A stretch of 44,770 bases of DNA from an uncultured Lachnospiraceae bacterium. GTDB taxonomy: Bacteria > Bacillota > Clostridia > Lachnospirales > Lachnospiraceae. Position numbers and translations under genes: made by a program. The stretch covers positions 1 to 44,770 of the forward strand of contig CAMWLG010000025.1 in the NCBI GenBank assembly GCA_947175035.1, read 5' to 3'. The notes under the pieces were generated by a model that saw only the letters and a list, made by a program, of their open reading frames with translations, ran no database searches and was not told where the DNA came from. Positions 1 through 8,700 of the stretch are shown piece by piece (positions within the stretch are counted from its first letter, which is position 1; each line of letters starts with the position of its first letter).

Positions 1-2
1 GT

Positions 3-107
3 ACCAAATCCAATAAAAATAAAACAGAAAATAAAATTATTTTTAAATGCCCTAAAAAATTTTTAGAATACAATGGATATAAACCTTGTGGTAACTGTAA
101 ACCTTGA
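3..107 (+). CDS. 3' end of a truncated gene, cysteine-containing tail
   Basis: The first frame open at the window edge ends in TGA at 105-107. Its last residues include KCPKKF and then PCGNCK, that is C-x(15)-C-x2-C, a spacing that could belong to a small zinc-binding domain. It is AT-rich like the next gene and ends 30 bases before that gene's ATG, so the two may be co-transcribed. The N-terminus is outside the window. I do not recognise the family; a chance open frame is possible. Confidence 0.4.
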   Translation, partial: TKSNKNKTENKIIFKCPKKFLEYNGYKPCGNCKP

Positions 108-137
108 AAGTGAAATTTCAATGGAGAATAGGAGATT

Positions 138-419
138 ATGGAAACAAAAGATTGGATTTCCATATTAATTCCAATAGTATTTAACGGTATTATTGCTATG
201 ATTTTTGGAAAATATTTTGAAAACAAGTTGGAAATCAAAAAGTATAAGGAAAGTAAAAAGCAAAAGATAGAGGATAAGCTTTATGATTTGTTAATACAGA
301 ATAAATCATTGTTTTATGAAATGAAAACAAATATGTCTATAAATATTTCAGTAATAAAATTTGGCTTTTTGGGGGTAATAGTGGGTGAAAAACACCCACA
401 ACCCCAGTGTTTATGCTGA
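138..419 (+). pseudogene. Small membrane-anchored hypothetical protein, disrupted by ISL3 element
   Basis: The ATG is preceded by AATAGGAG at a normal distance. Host-derived codons run from 138 to about 362; everything after that is read from the inserted element, so the final residues (from GFLGV on) are not native. The N-terminus has one hydrophobic segment (about residues 7-24, ISILIPIVFNGIIAMIFG), followed by a lysine-rich, probably coiled-coil cytoplasmic segment (KKYKESKKQKIEDKLYDLL). This looks like a small single-pass membrane protein of unknown function. The frame to the right of the element (1901 onward) is open for about 11 codons (SFFFYIFVGEE), which could be the native C-terminus, but no clean target duplication was found to prove the join. 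Confidence 0.5.
363..386 (+). repeat. ISL3 element left inverted repeat
   Basis: Starts GGCTTTTTGG and ends ATAGTGGGT. It aligns, with a two-base gap and a few mismatches, to the reverse complement of 1879-1900. Confidence 0.55.
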
Positions 420-1772
420 TTGGGCGGCTTTCGGTTTTCGGTTGGGAAGAGGAACCTTCAGATCCGAGCAGACCAGATACACCATGTCCAACATATTTTG
501 AATATTGCGAAAGCCGTAGGCCTTGCGGACAATCAGCTTGATCTTGTTGTTGGTTGCTTCAATCCGTGCGTTGCTCATCCTGAGCCGTATGGCATTGAGT
601 ATGTGCCCCCTGTGGCGTTTGATCTTGAGATACAGTTCCCTGAAAGCCTTTATCCTGCTATGACTTGTCCACCACAGCCACCGCTTCAGTTCCGCCGCCG
701 CTTCATCAACATCCCTGACCTTCAGAAGCAGCCGGAGCATCTCTTTCATGCGGTAGGCACGGTAAAGCCGCTTGTTGTTTTCCGCGATCATTGCCACTTT
801 TGCCTGCTGGTTCTCTGTCAGGTGCTCGGGCGCTTTGCCGAGCGCGTATGCGGAGTTCTTTATCTCCTCCGCTTTTGCTTTGGCGGCTTTTACCATTGCT
901 GATTCGGCATCATCCGCCTTGGGACGGCCTTTCCCTCTGGGATGTTCTTTGGCAAGCTGCAAAGCCTCGCTGTAAGCCTCACGCCATACCTCACGGCGCA
1001 CCTCGTCAAGGGCTTTCATTGCCCACTCAACGACATGGAAGGGATCGACGCATCGTTCGCAGTCGGGGGTGAATTCATTCACGCATTCCGTGATCTACTT
1101 CGCCCCATCGCCGGTGACTACCCTGATAGAGGAAAGCTGTTGTGGCGTAAGCTGCCTGTAAAACTGCGTCAGGACACCTTTGCCGTGCCCCTGCGCCGCC
1201 CACACGACCGTGTTTGTATCGTGGTTGACGATGACCGTGATGTACTTGTGACCTTTCTTATAGCTGGTCTCGTCGATGCCGATATTCACGAGATTGTCAA
1301 GCCGTCTGGAACGCTCCGGCTCAATGTCGTTCAATGTCCGGTGCACGCACCTTCCGACCGTTTCCCAGTCGATGCGCATATACTCGGATACGGTGCTTCT
1401 GGGCAGATATGTCGCGAGCCATCCGACCGTGAGGTCAAAGTCCTTTGTAAAGCCGTTGCTCAGGTATGCCCACGGGACATCGGCGACAAGGACACCATGA
1501 ACGGGACATTCAATGCGATGTGTCCTGCATTCGACCTCCACCAGCGTCCCTCCCCAGTCAAGCCCTCTCCATATCCGGGGGAGGCCGCTCTGGGAATCAT
1601 AACGCTTACAACGCCTATGGCAGAAAGGACAGTCATTCTCATGTCGCCTGTCCGGTCGGGCTTTGATCCTGATATGAGCAACTCCATCCTGATCGGAGTA
1701 GAAATCAGCACCTTCTACCACTGCACTCTTGACATTTAGCAACTTTTTGCATAATGTATTAGCAGAAACCAT
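411..1772 (-). pseudogene. ISL3-family transposase with in-frame amber stop
   Basis: Read from ATG 1772 (ribosome site GAGGT eight bases upstream) the protein has an N-terminal zinc-binding region (CPFC, then CRTHRIECPVHG), then the DDE domain with the first Asp in NIGIDETSYKKGHKY and the second in VVTGDGAK. A TAG codon at 1097-1095 follows directly; the same frame continues as ITECVNEFTPDCERCVDPFH and reaches the helical C-terminal part with the catalytic Glu in ARIEATNNKIK, ending at TAA 413-411. ISL3 transposases usually have Trp after this GDGA motif, so a single TGG to TAG change explains the stop. The combined length, about 450 residues, is normal for the family. The product from the first half would lack the catalytic Glu. 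A GTG at 1082 after the stop has no visible ribosome site. Confidence 0.85.
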
Positions 1773-1878
1773 CTGTGGGTACCTCTGGTATCTCTGAATG
1801 TGTAGTTTGGTCGCTAATACATTACAGAAACACAGGTGGTTTTTCAATACCCAATTTATATCAGAGGTTTGGCAGGCT

Positions 1879-1900
1879 ACCCACTATCATGCCAGAAGCC
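1879..1900 (-). repeat. ISL3 element right inverted repeat
   Basis: Its reverse complement starts GGCTTCTGGC and ends ATAGTGGGT, matching the left end at 363-386 with gaps. Confidence 0.55.
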
Positions 1901-1959
1901 TCGTTTTTCTTCTATATCTTTGTTGGAGAAGAATAGGGGAGAGGAGTAATAAATAATGC

Positions 1960-2393
1960 AAAGACCTTGATAATTCAATAGACCTTGCATTTTTCATGCG
2001 ATATATATTCGGTTATGTAGTTAGGTTGTGCTTTCTATGTTTTGAAGCCATACCCTATTTTCTGTACTTGTTCCCCATGCCTCAAGGGCAAGTTCATAGG
2101 TATCATTGACTTTGTGCTTTACTTCCCGTATTTCTTTCTTCAGCTCCATTTGTCCAACTCTCATTGCTGACATTTCAGATTCAAGTTTTTCAAGCCGGTT
2201 ATCCATGTTGTCGAGTCTGTTATCCATGTTGTCGAATTTGTTATTGATAGGCTGAAGCTTCTCATCAAACTTTTTATCCATCATATCAGATATAGATTGT
2301 AATAACTGTTCATTGTCCATCTGCTTGTACCTCCCAATGTAATGAATATACCACAATCCAGATGCAAAGTCTATTCAATTATCAAGGTGCTTT
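1960..2393. mobile_element. Small gene cassette bracketed by ~31-bp inverted repeats
   Basis: Bases 1960-1990 and the reverse complement of 2362-2393 agree over about 31 positions with two mismatches and one gap. A shared core is CCTTGATAATT followed by GAATAGAC or CAATAGAC. The repeats enclose exactly one gene, the small coiled-coil protein at 2021-2320. This arrangement resembles a MITE or a minimal passenger-carrying element. No transposase is present inside. The left repeat could also fold on itself (TTGATAATTCAA), so a partial role as terminator for the enclosed minus-strand gene is possible. Confidence 0.55.
2021..2320 (-). CDS. Small coiled-coil protein of unknown function
   Basis: ATG 2320 is preceded on the minus strand by GGGAGG at eight to nine bases; the frame is open further upstream but without a ribosome site. 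The 99-residue product is highly charged with no membrane segment. Its middle is a tandem heptad-like repeat (NKFDNMDNRLDNMDNRLEKLE), expected to form a long coiled coil, followed by MRVGQMELKKEIREVKHKVND and a conserved-looking tail YELALEAWGTSTENRVWL. Such short repeat proteins are common in Lachnospiraceae, but I know of no assigned function. The gene lies inside the inverted repeats at 1960-1990 and 2362-2393, so it may be the passenger of a small mobile unit. Confidence 0.7.
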   Translation of the reverse strand: MDNEQLLQSISDMMDKKFDEKLQPINNKFDNMDNRLDNMDNRLEKLESEMSAMRVGQMELKKEIREVKHKVNDTYELALEAWGTSTENRVWLQNIESTT

Positions 2394-2555
2394 GGGGTTG
2401 ATTGATTTGAGCTGATTTGCTTGCTGAAATATTTGTAGAATGGATATTGAGATGTTACATTAATAGGAAAATAAAGAAGAATGTCCTATGAGGTTATCGA
2501 GCAAGACATCCCAGGCAATCTGTCCGGCATTCCCGTAATCAATGGCAACAAAAAA

Positions 2556-2629
2556 TGGAAGCAAGGAGGCTCGAACTCCTGACCTTTCGCGTGTGAGGCG
2601 AACGCTCATCCCGGCTGAGCTATGCTTCC
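2556..2629 (-). tRNA. tRNA-Val(CAC)
   Basis: The minus strand folds as a complete cloverleaf of 74 nt: acceptor GGAAGCA with TGCTTCC and discriminator A, D stem GCTC/GAGC, anticodon stem TTCGC/GCGAA around the loop CTCACAC giving anticodon CAC (codon GTG, valine), five-base variable loop, and T stem AGGAG/CTCCT with loop TTCGAGC. CCA is not encoded. The 3' end runs directly into six T residues, the likely transcription stop. A good promoter lies just upstream. Confidence 0.95.
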
Positions 2630-2638
2630 ATGCATTCT

Positions 2639-2666
2639 ATTATACCACGCTTTGACGAATTTGCAA
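2639..2666 (-). promoter_or_regulatory. Promoter of tRNA-Val
   Basis: On the minus strand: -35 TTGCAA (2666-2661), 16-base spacer, extended -10 TGGTATAAT (hexamer 2644-2639). The predicted start falls a few bases before the mature tRNA 5' end. Confidence 0.7.
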
Positions 2667-2722
2667 GTAATTTTGCAAGTGGTTTTCAAAACTATTTATT
2701 GTGAAAAAGATTTGACTTATTG

Positions 2723-2751
2723 TTGTAATGCTGTGCAAAACGTGGTATAAT
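2723..2751 (+). promoter_or_regulatory. Promoter upstream of degV
   Basis: -35 TTGTAA (2723-2728), 17-base spacer, extended -10 TGGTATAAT (hexamer 2746-2751). The expected start is near 2758, leaving a leader of about 85 bases before the chosen degV start. Confidence 0.65.
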
Positions 2752-2844
2752 ATACCCATATTTGTGACAGCAATACATTATGAGTGCATGTCCAAATGGT
2801 GTCGGATGTGAGAACTCGATATGACAAGAAAGGTTTACACTCTA

Positions 2845-3753
2845 ATGAATAACAATAAAAACGAAGCATTTCATATTATTTCGGACGGGTCTTGTGACTT
2901 GGCTGCGGAGTTGACGGCAGAGAAGAATATCACCGTGGTTCCCTTTTATGTGACGTTTGAAGGGGAGCACTATGAGAAGGAGATTGTGGAGATCGGGATT
3001 CGGGATTTTTACCAGAGGATGGTGGATAATCCCAAGGTGTACCCCAAGTCCTCCATGCCCTCCGTGCAGGATTATATAGATGCCTTTATGCCTTATGTGG
3101 AGGCTGATATGCCCATCATCTGCATCTGCATCACCACAAAGTTCTCCGGGTCTTATCAATCGGCCATGAATGCCAAGGAGATGGTTCTGGAAGACTATCC
3201 CAATGCCAGCATCACGGTGATTGATTCCACGATAAATACCGTTTTGCAGGGGCTTTATGTGCTGGAGGCGGTGAAGCTGCGGGACAAGGGCACGGGCTAT
3301 GAGGAGGCTTGTGCAAGATTGGAGCAGATTAAGGACAGCGGCCGTATTTTCTTCACAGTTGGCGATATGGAGTATTTAAAGCATGGGGGCCGGATTGGAA
3401 AGGTGGCGGGAGTCGCTGGGAGTGTGCTGGGCATCCGTCCGATTATCACCTTGAAGCAGGGGGAGATTTTTCCCTCCGGCATTGGCAGAAGCCGCAAAGG
3501 AACCACCGGAAAGTGTATCGATCTGTTATTGAATTATTTGAAGGAACAGAATGCGGGATTTGAACGCTTTAGTATTGCTGTGGGATTTGGATATGATTAC
3601 GAGGAAGCGAAGGCGTTCCGCGACAGAGCATTGGAGGCGCTGCGTGGGGAGGGCTATGAGATTGATGATATCCCCATCTTTCAGATTGGCGCGACCATCA
3701 GCGTGCACACGGGTCCTCACCCGTTGGGCTTCGGTATCATAGAAAAGGCATAA
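2845..3753 (+). CDS. DegV family fatty-acid-binding protein
   Basis: DegV/FakB proteins bind a single fatty acid and present it to a fatty-acid kinase for phospholipid synthesis. Visible family features: the N-terminal strand and loop FHIISDGSCDL, the lipid-pocket region SSMPSVQDYIDAF, the ITTKFSGSYQSA segment corresponding to the conserved S-G-T/S-x-x-S loop, DSTINTVLQG, and C-terminal GATISVHTGPHPLGFG with the usual His-x-Gly-Pro. About 302 residues, normal for the family. I chose ATG 2845 because AGAAAGG lies 11-12 bases upstream; ATG 2821 is in frame and overlaps the stop of a 14-codon upstream frame, so it remains possible. Which fatty acid is bound cannot be told from sequence. The gene converges on the HAD gene with 20 bases between them. 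Confidence 0.85.
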   Translation: MNNNKNEAFHIISDGSCDLAAELTAEKNITVVPFYVTFEGEHYEKEIVEIGIRDFYQRMVDNPKVYPKSSMPSVQDYIDAFMPYVEADMPIICICITTKFSGSYQSAMNAKEMVLEDYPNASITVIDSTINTVLQGLYVLEAVKLRDKGTGYEEACARLEQIKDSGRIFFTVGDMEYLKHGGRIGKVAGVAGSVLGIRPIITLKQGEIFPSGIGRSRKGTTGKCIDLLLNYLKEQNAGFERFSIAVGFGYDYEEAKAFRDRALEALRGEGYEIDDIPIFQIGATISVHTGPHPLGFGIIEKA

Positions 3754-3773
3754 AGTTTGGTCGATATCGGTGT

Positions 3774-4583
3774 TTAAGTGGTAATTGCTTTCCAAAGCTC
3801 TTTGACATTCTCGAAGGCATAATCCGCAGGGTATTGGGTGTTTTCCATATCCTTTGGCCCAGCTTCCCCGGTGAAAAGCACGCAGGTGTCCACGCCCCCG
3901 TTGATGCCGCAAGCGATATCCGTGTAGAGCCGGTCGCCCACCACGAGGGTTTCTTCTCTGGTAAAGCCGAAGCGCTCAAGACATAATTCCACGACTTTGG
4001 AGCTGGGTTTGCCGAGATAGATGGGCTCTTTGTCCGTGGTGTCGGTAAGCATCCGGCAGATAGCGCCGCAGTCGGGGACAAAGCCAAAGTCAATAGGACA
4101 GCGCAGGTCTGGATTCGTGCCATAGAATGGGACGTCTGTGGTGAGGAGCACCTTGCTGGCCTGCGTCAGTTTTTCATAGCTTAATTCGCTGTCATACGCG
4201 ACCACGGCACAGGAGATATTTTCTTCGCACTGTTCCGTGATATTCAGCCCGTTTCTGCGCAGTTCCGCGATAAAGGATGTCGTCCCCAATACATATATTT
4301 TCCGGTTCTGATAGTTTTCTGAGAGGAATTTCAGTGTCATATAACCGGAGGTCACAAATTGCTCTTCTGTGGTTTCCAGATGGAAAACTTGGTGAAAGCG
4401 CTCCACATAATCCGTGCCGCTCTTGGTGGAATTGTTGGTGATAAAGCATGCCTTGCCTTGTATGGAATCAATGTATTCCAAGAGCTGTCGGCTGCCGTCA
4501 TAGAGCTTGTCACCGACAGCCAGCGTGCCGTCTATGTCAAATAAAAATATTTTTTTGTCTCTTAAGCGTTCTATACTCTTCAT
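3774..4583 (-). CDS. HAD-IIA family sugar/nucleotide phosphatase (NagD-like)
   Basis: A soluble 269-residue phosphatase of the NagD/AraL/p-nitrophenylphosphatase group. Motif I is FDIDGTLAVGD, with the nucleophile Asp and acid/base Asp (about residues 16 and 18); motif II is FITNNSTKSG; motif III with its Lys is LGKPSSKVVEL; motif IV is VVGDRLYTDIACG. Between II and III lies the type-IIA cap domain, as usual for the subfamily. Members dephosphorylate small sugar phosphates or nucleotides; the specific substrate is not evident. It starts at ATG 4583 behind GGGATGG, has its own promoter (4657-4685) and is convergent with degV, so it is probably a single-gene unit. Confidence 0.85.
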   Translation of the reverse strand: MKSIERLRDKKIFLFDIDGTLAVGDKLYDGSRQLLEYIDSIQGKACFITNNSTKSGTDYVERFHQVFHLETTEEQFVTSGYMTLKFLSENYQNRKIYVLGTTSFIAELRRNGLNITEQCEENISCAVVAYDSELSYEKLTQASKVLLTTDVPFYGTNPDLRCPIDFGFVPDCGAICRMLTDTTDKEPIYLGKPSSKVVELCLERFGFTREETLVVGDRLYTDIACGINGGVDTCVLFTGEAGPKDMENTQYPADYAFENVKELWKAITT

Positions 4584-4656
4584 TTCACAACCATCCCATA
4601 ATTAGTGCCATTCGCCGCCCGCCGTATGAGCAGGCTCATCTTTTTTGCTAACGCTC

Positions 4657-4685
4657 ATTATATCATGAATTGTATCTTATCACAA
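4657..4685 (-). promoter_or_regulatory. Promoter of the NagD-like phosphatase gene
   Basis: Minus strand: -35 TTGTGA (4685-4680), 17-base spacer, -10 TATAAT (4662-4657). The leader of roughly 65 bases contains a short hairpin (ATGAGC/GCTCAT). Confidence 0.6.
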
Positions 4686-4706
4686 ATGAAACTTCTATAG
4701 TAAGTG

Positions 4707-4735
4707 TGGTCAATCAGGACAAAATATGTTAGAAT
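4707..4735 (+). promoter_or_regulatory. Possible promoter for exoA-addBA
   Basis: -35 TGGTCA, 17-base spacer, -10 TAGAAT (4730-4735). The predicted start lies just before the structured repeat at 4744, which would then form the 5' untranslated region of exoA. The -35 match is poor. Confidence 0.35.
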
Positions 4736-4743
4736 ACATGAAG

Positions 4744-4915
4744 TAACAGTTCAGCCATGAAATAATTTGTAAGCAGTGCGTGGGTGCTTGCACACAAGGC
4801 ACTGCTTACAGATTATTTCATGAGCGGAGCGCCCTCATATGAAATAAAAGGTGAGCCGCATAGCGGCGACGGATGCGAAGCAGACGCTTTTATGAATGTG
4901 AGGGCTGAACTGTTA
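4744..4915. repeat. 172-bp structured repeat with terminal inverted repeats
   Basis: The element starts TAACAGTTCAGCC (4744-4756) and ends with the exact reverse complement GGCTGAACTGTTA (4903-4915). Inside is a near-perfect 22-bp stem (4758-4779 with 4799-4820, one mismatch) over a 19-base loop. A second imperfect stem joins CCCTCATATGAAATAAAAG near 4832 to CTTTTATGAATGTGAGGG ending at 4904. The last 28 bases (4888-4915) recur exactly at 43358-43385 and identity stops at the same base, supporting a discrete repeat end. No coding capacity. It sits between the HAD gene promoter and exoA. It could be a MITE or a REP-like RNA-folding unit. Confidence 0.7.
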
Positions 4916-4955
4916 GTGAATTGTGGTGCGAAAAAGCGCGCGGATAGGAGCGAGT

Positions 4956-5708
4956 ATGAAACTGATATCTTGGAATGTAAACGGAATTAGAGCATGTCTG
5001 CAAAAGGGCTTTATGGACTCCTTTCAGGGGTTGAATGCGGATATTTTCTGCCTTCAGGAGACGAAGCTTCAGGCGGGACAACATGATTTGGAACTGCCGG
5101 GTTTTTATCAATATTGGAATTATGCAGAGAAAAAGGGATATTCGGGTACCGCTGTCTTTACTAGGCGGGAGCCTGTCAACGTGCGTTACGGGATCGGGGT
5201 GGAGGAGCACGATCACGAGGGACGTGTCATCACGCTGGAATTTGAAGATTTTTACCTGATCACGGTCTATACCCCCAATTCCCAGAGGGAATTGACCAGG
5301 CTGGCCTATCGGATGGAGTGGGAGGCAGCTTTTTTAGAATATATCAAGGAGCTCTCCAAGAATAAGGGTGTGATTTTTTGCGGGGATTTGAATGTGGCGC
5401 ATCAGGAGATTGATCTGAAAAACCCCAAGACAAACCACAAGAACGCGGGTTTTACGGATGAGGAGAGGAATTGCTTTAGCAGGGTGTTGGAGAGTGGTTT
5501 TATAGACACGTTCCGATATTTTTATCCTGATGTGACAGATGCCTATTCCTGGTGGTCGTATATGGCAAATGCCAGGGCGAAGAACGTGGGGTGGCGTATT
5601 GACTATTTTGTTGCTTCCGAAAGTTTAAAGGATCGGTTGAAGGACGCAAAGATTCATCCGGATATCATGGGTTCGGATCACTGCCCGGTGGAGCTTGTGA
5701 TAGAATAA
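4956..5708 (+). CDS. exoA: Exodeoxyribonuclease III (AP endonuclease)
   Basis: A 250-residue EEP-superfamily enzyme that cuts DNA 5' to abasic sites and removes 3' blocks in base-excision repair. Visible catalytic elements: [13 protein letters not shown] with the metal-ligand Asn, LQETKLQ with the metal-binding Glu (residue 34), [17 protein letters not shown] with the catalytic Asp and Asn, [19 protein letters not shown], and the C-terminal [10 protein letters not shown] with the Asp-His pair. ATG 4956 is chosen because GGAG lies five bases upstream and the family starts with this [10 protein letters not shown] strand; an upstream in-frame start adds 11 unlikely residues. The gene precedes addB by 46 bases on the same strand, which fits a repair operon. 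Confidence 0.93.
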   Translation: MKLISWNVNGIRACLQKGFMDSFQGLNADIFCLQETKLQAGQHDLELPGFYQYWNYAEKKGYSGTAVFTRREPVNVRYGIGVEEHDHEGRVITLEFEDFYLITVYTPNSQRELTRLAYRMEWEAAFLEYIKELSKNKGVIFCGDLNVAHQEIDLKNPKTNHKNAGFTDEERNCFSRVLESGFIDTFRYFYPDVTDAYSWWSYMANARAKNVGWRIDYFVASESLKDRLKDAKIHPDIMGSDHCPVELVIE

Positions 5709-5754
5709 GTCCCTATTCATGGCAATGACGTTGTAGGGTGCGTTGGGGGTGGCG

Positions 5755-8700
5755 ATGAGTTTACGCTTTTATTTTGGACCGTCGGGGGCGGGCAAGAGCA
5801 GACAGCTGTATGAGGAAATATTGGATCGGGCACAGGAACATCCAAGGCAGAATTTCCTGGTGATCGTGCCCGATCAGTTTACCATGCAGACACAGAAGGA
5901 TTTGGTGACATTGTCGCCTTGTGGCGGCATCATGAATATCGACGTGTTGAGCTTCGGGCGGCTGACGCACCGCATCCTGGAGGAGGTAGGCTGGGAGAAT
6001 GTACCCGTGCTGGATGACACGGGGAAAAGTCTTGTGCTGCAGCGGGTGGCGGCCGGTCTAAAGGATGAGATGCCCACGTTGGGAGGGCTTTTAAATCGTC
6101 AGGGCTATATCCATGAGGTGAAGAGTGCGTTGTCAGAGTTTATGCAGTACGGCATTGGCGTGGAGGACGTCTCAAAGCTGATTGATTTTGCTGAGGGGCG
6201 GGGAGCCCTGCTGTATAAGCTAAAGGATCTGGAAGTGCTCTATCAAGGTTTTCTGGAATATATTCATGGCAATTTTATCACCACGGAGGAGAAATTGGAT
6301 GTGTTGGCGCGCGCTCTGGAAAAGTCTGCCCTGCTTGCGGGTAGTGTGGTGATTTTTGATGGCTTTACAGGATTTACACCCATACAGAATCGTTTGATTC
6401 AGGAGCTGATGCGGCTGTGCGGTGAGGTGATTGTGACAGTGACCCTGGGCAGGGGAGAGAATCCCTATGTGTTGGATGGGGAGCAGAAGTTATTTCATTT
6501 GAGCAAGAAAACCGTCGCAGACTTGGAAGGCTTAGCAAAGGAAATCGGTGTTGTCAGGGAGCGGGATGTATTTATCGTGGAGGCCAGGCAGGATGAGATG
6601 ACCCATTGCTTTGGCAGGGAAGTCTGTATCAGAGGAAATGGGAGGAATCGATTTGAGGAGGCTCCAGCGCTTGCACATCTCGAGCGCAATCTTTTTCGCC
6701 ACCCTTATGAAACATTTGAGGGTTCCCAGGAAGAGATTCGGATGTTTGAGGCTATTTCCCCCAGGGAGGAGATTCATCAGACGGGACTGGAAATCTGCCG
6801 CCTGATTCGGGAGGAAGGGCTGGCCTATCGGGATATTGCGGTGGTTATGGGAGATTTGGAGGGCTATGCCCCTTATGTGGAGGCGGAGTTTGGGCGTATG
6901 GGGATTCCCTGTTTTCTAGACCGTACAAGGGGGATTGTGCTGAATCCTATGATTGAATATATCACAAGTGCCTTGGCGCTCTTTGAGAAGGATTTTTCCT
7001 ATCAGGCGGTGTTCCATTATCTGCGCAGCGGATTGGCGGATATGGAGCCGGAGGATATTGACGAGTTGGAGAATTACTGTGTCCAGACGGGATTGCGGGG
7101 GTATCGGAGCTGGAGTCAGATGTTCACCCATAAGACGGCTCAGATGGGGGAAGATGAGGAGGCGCTGGCGCATCTGAATATCCTGCGGGAGCAACTGGTC
7201 AGTCAGGTGGAGATGCTTCGTATGGGAGGGCAGGCTCCCGCTTCGGAGTATGTGGATAAGCTGTATGAATTTCTGGTGGCAAACCAGGTACAGCTGAAGC
7301 TGACAGAGTATGAAAAATATTTTGAGGAGCTTCAGGATTTGCCCCGGGCCAGAGAGTACGCGCAGATTTATCGGCTGGTGATGGAGCTTTTGGAGCAGGT
7401 GCATGGATTGCTCGGGCAGGAGCTCATTACTTTGGAGGAATTCAGGGATATCCTGGAATCAGGATTTAACGAGATCGAGGTGGGTACCATTCCCCAGAAT
7501 GTGGACCGCATCACGGTGGGTGATATGGAGCGCACTCGTTTAAAACAGATCAAGGTGTTGTTTTTCATGGGGGTAAATGACGGCAATATTCCCAAGAATG
7601 CTTCCAAGGGCGGGATTATTTCCGATATGGACAGGGAATTTTTACGGGAGTCCGGATTGGAGCTTGCGCCGTCACCCAGACAGAAAATGTATATTCAAAG
7701 ACTTTATCTGTACTTAAATATGACAAAGCCTTCCAAGCGCTTATACTTGTCTTACGCCAAGGTAAACAGCGGCGGAAAGAGCATTCATCCCGCCTACTTA
7801 ATAGAGACGATGCAGGAGCTGTATCCGGGGTTGACCGTGGAGTGTCCACAGAATCGCCCCGTGGCGGAGCAGATTGTGAACCCGGTACAGGGGAGAGAAT
7901 TCCTTGCCGGAATGCTTCGAGAGTATGTGGAAGGTGGTCTTGCGGAGGAGACAAAGGAGGATTTCTATACAATTTATCATGTTTATGGGGACGATGCAGT
8001 AGTTTCTGACCGTGAGCGATTGACCCGGGCGGCCTTTGCAAGATATGTGGATTCCGGCCTTTCCAAGGTGGTGGCGCGCATGTTGTACGGACAAAATCTT
8101 GTCAACAGTGTAAGTCGTCTGGAAACATTTGCGGCATGCGCATACCGGCATTTCCTGCAGTATGGATTGTCTCTGCGGGAGCGGGAGGAATTTGGTTTTG
8201 AGAATGTGGATATGGGAAATGTGTATCATGCGGTGTTGGAGAGCTTTGGGGGAAAGCTTTCAGAGCACGGCTACACATGGTTTGATTTTCCCAGGGAATT
8301 TGGAGAGCAGGCGGTGCGGGAGGCATTGGAGGCTTATGCGGCAGTGTATGGAGACACGGTGCTCTATAGCAGTGCCCGCAATGAGTATGCGATTACCCGT
8401 ATGGGCAGGGTGCTCACCCGCACGGTTCTCACCCTGCAAAATCATTTGAACAGGGGAAGCTTTCAGCCCGAGGAGTATGAACTCTCCTTTCGTTTTGCCC
8501 AGGATTTGGAGAGCGTTCATGTGACGCTGTCCGAGGACGAGCGTATGCATTTGCAGGGGCGTATTGACAGGATTGACACGGCGCAGGACGGGGAGCATGT
8601 GTATGTCAAGGTGATTGATTACAAGTCCGGAGATAAAAAGTTTGATCTGCTGGCATTGTATTATGGATTGCAGCTTCAATTGGTGGTTTACATGAACGCG

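Larger units (their letters stand above)
363..1900 (-). mobile_element. ISL3-family insertion sequence, about 1.54 kb
   Basis: The element carries one transposase frame of ISL3 type on the minus strand and is bounded by imperfect inverted ends: 363-386 begins GGCTTTTTGGGGG and the complement of 1879-1900 begins GGCTTCTGGCATG; both contain ATAGTGGGT. It interrupts the small gene starting at 138. The 8 bases flanking each end (TAAAATTT and TCGTTTTT) do not match, so the target duplication is absent, has decayed, or I have an end misplaced by some bases. The transposase has an internal stop, so the copy is probably unable to move unaided. Confidence 0.75.

Noticed and set aside
1095..1097. TAG in the ISL3 transposase read as pyrrolysine or as a programmed stop
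   Set aside because: No pyrrolysine genes are in view, and a simple TGG to TAG change at a normally conserved Trp explains it best.
420..1739. Long plus-strand open frames opposite the ISL3 transposase
   Set aside because: They are antisense shadows of a high-GC coding strand; they lack ribosome sites and have no recognisable protein features.
2481..2582. Open frame MSYEVIEQDIPGNLSGIPVING running into the tRNA gene
   Set aside because: It has no convincing ribosome site, ends inside the tRNA-Val gene on the other strand, and matches no family I know. At most it is a gene remnant, so it is not listed.
4613..4640. Hairpin ATGAGC/GCTCAT followed by T residues, as a plus-strand terminator
   Set aside because: No plus-strand gene ends before it; it lies in the leader of the minus-strand HAD gene and the stem is only six pairs.
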